Shown in pieces: positions 10,415 to 10,633 of a DNA stretch of 10,633 bases (positions are counted from its first letter, which is position 1; each line of letters begins with the position of its first letter). Under the pieces are notes generated by a model, which was not told where the DNA came from, searched no databases, and saw only the letters and a program-made list of their open reading frames with translations. The DNA comes from Bordetella parapertussis. GTDB lineage: Bacteria; Pseudomonadota; Gammaproteobacteria; Burkholderiales; Burkholderiaceae_C. The position numbers were made by a program, and so were the translations under genes. Where the stretch lies: assembly GCA_943328885.2 (NCBI GenBank), contig CALQBT020000047.1:1-10633 (forward strand), written 5' to 3'.

Positions 10415-10633
10415 GGCCGGCCTCCTCGAACGGCAGGGCGTTCTCCATCCAGCTGTCGTTTTGCAGCACCGACCATCGGCGCGCGAAGGCATCGGCCTCG
10501 GCACGCCGCTGCGCGAGGTGCAGGCATTGGCGAACGACCGGCCGGCCCAGCCAAGGCAGGTGTTGCTCCAGCAACAGCACCAGGCGCAGGCTCAGCGCTG
10601 AAAAATAGCGCAGCAGCAAAGGATCTTGCAAGG
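10407..10633 (-). CDS. 3' end of an unrecognised gene (partial, enters from the right edge)
   Basis: Only the last 75 or so codons are in the window. The frame is open to the right edge and ends at a TGA at 10409-10407. The only start-like codon near the edge is a TTG at 10631, which has no room for a visible ribosome binding site, so I treat the gene as truncated rather than starting there. The visible tail opens with a Leu-rich, amphipathic stretch (about LLLRYFSALSLRLVLLLEQ). An Arg/Ala-rich helix-like segment with HLAQRRAEADAFARRW follows, and the tail ends DSWMENALPFEEAGHG. It contains one cysteine and no domain I recognise. Its stop lies 8 bases inside the sapC-like gene (ATGGCTGA), and the SapC ribosome binding site lies within its codons. 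That implies coupled translation and a shared operon. Function unknown. Confidence 0.6.
   Translation of the reverse strand, partial: LQDPLLLRYFSALSLRLVLLLEQHLPWLGRPVVRQCLHLAQRRAEADAFARRWSVLQNDSWMENALPFEEAGHG
10421..10427 (-). promoter_or_regulatory. Ribosome binding site of the sapC-like gene
   Basis: GAGGAGG, 6 bases upstream of the ATG at 10414, lies within the 3' codons of the upstream gene. It fixes the start of the SapC-family protein. Confidence 0.8.

Noticed and set aside
10415..10504. Upstream extension of the SapC-family gene to 10504
   Set aside because: The extra 30 residues do not resemble SapC N-termini and overlap the preceding gene deeply. The ATG at 10414 has GAGGAGG at ideal spacing.
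9064..10601. Plus-strand open frames of 60-170 codons over the right-hand genes
   Set aside because: They lie antisense to well-supported coupled genes, have Arg/Ala-biased translations, and show no ribosome binding sites or family features.

Overview
The window is GC-rich and almost wholly coding. Everything I can support as a gene lies on the minus strand. Its codon use (very few TTA, CTA or TCA codons), tight gene packing and gene content suggest a high-GC proteobacterium, plausibly a betaproteobacterium of the Burkholderiales. That placement is an inference, because no phylogenetic marker gene is present.

Reading along the minus strand (right to left) there are four genes. (1) 10633-10407 is the 3' end of an unrecognised gene that enters from the right edge. 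(2) 10414-9695 is a SapC-family protein of 239 aa. (3) 9698-8781 is an unrecognised protein of 305 aa. (4) 8784-1 is the first 2,928 codons of a giant protein that runs off the left edge. I read this last frame codon by codon: it has no stop and no cysteine codon. Neighbouring genes overlap by 8, 4 and 4 bases (ATGGCTGA, ATGA, GTGA), and genes 2-4 each have a Shine-Dalgarno sequence inside the preceding gene. They therefore look like one translationally coupled operon.

The giant protein has an N-terminal LEPR-XLL-like motif (LEDRVLLSAEP, residues 33-43), then two RTX-like Gly/Asp motifs. A divergent repeat zone follows (about 200-636), then four full super-repeats and a fifth partial one of about 270 aa each (637-1868). 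Each super-repeat cycles through the same four landmarks: LASN, VRNDVR, LIATN and LAFNxxGW. An acidic Ala/Pro linker of variable length sits at one fixed point in the cycle. After the array comes a different architecture: a tandem duplication of about 245 aa (2001-2475), three Y-x-Y-(M/L)-G modules, and another dispersed duplication of about 100 aa. This is the pattern of very large secreted or surface repeat proteins, such as type I-secreted adhesins. The C-terminus, where a secretion signal would lie, is outside the window.

Working model (inference): SapC, the 305-aa protein and the truncated upstream gene are accessory factors co-expressed with the giant surface protein. SapC was first named from the Campylobacter fetus S-layer locus, which also encodes a type I secretion system, so a surface-protein role fits. 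I found no RNA genes, CRISPR arrays, insertion sequences, convincing terminators or promoters, and no gene-free stretch longer than a few bases.
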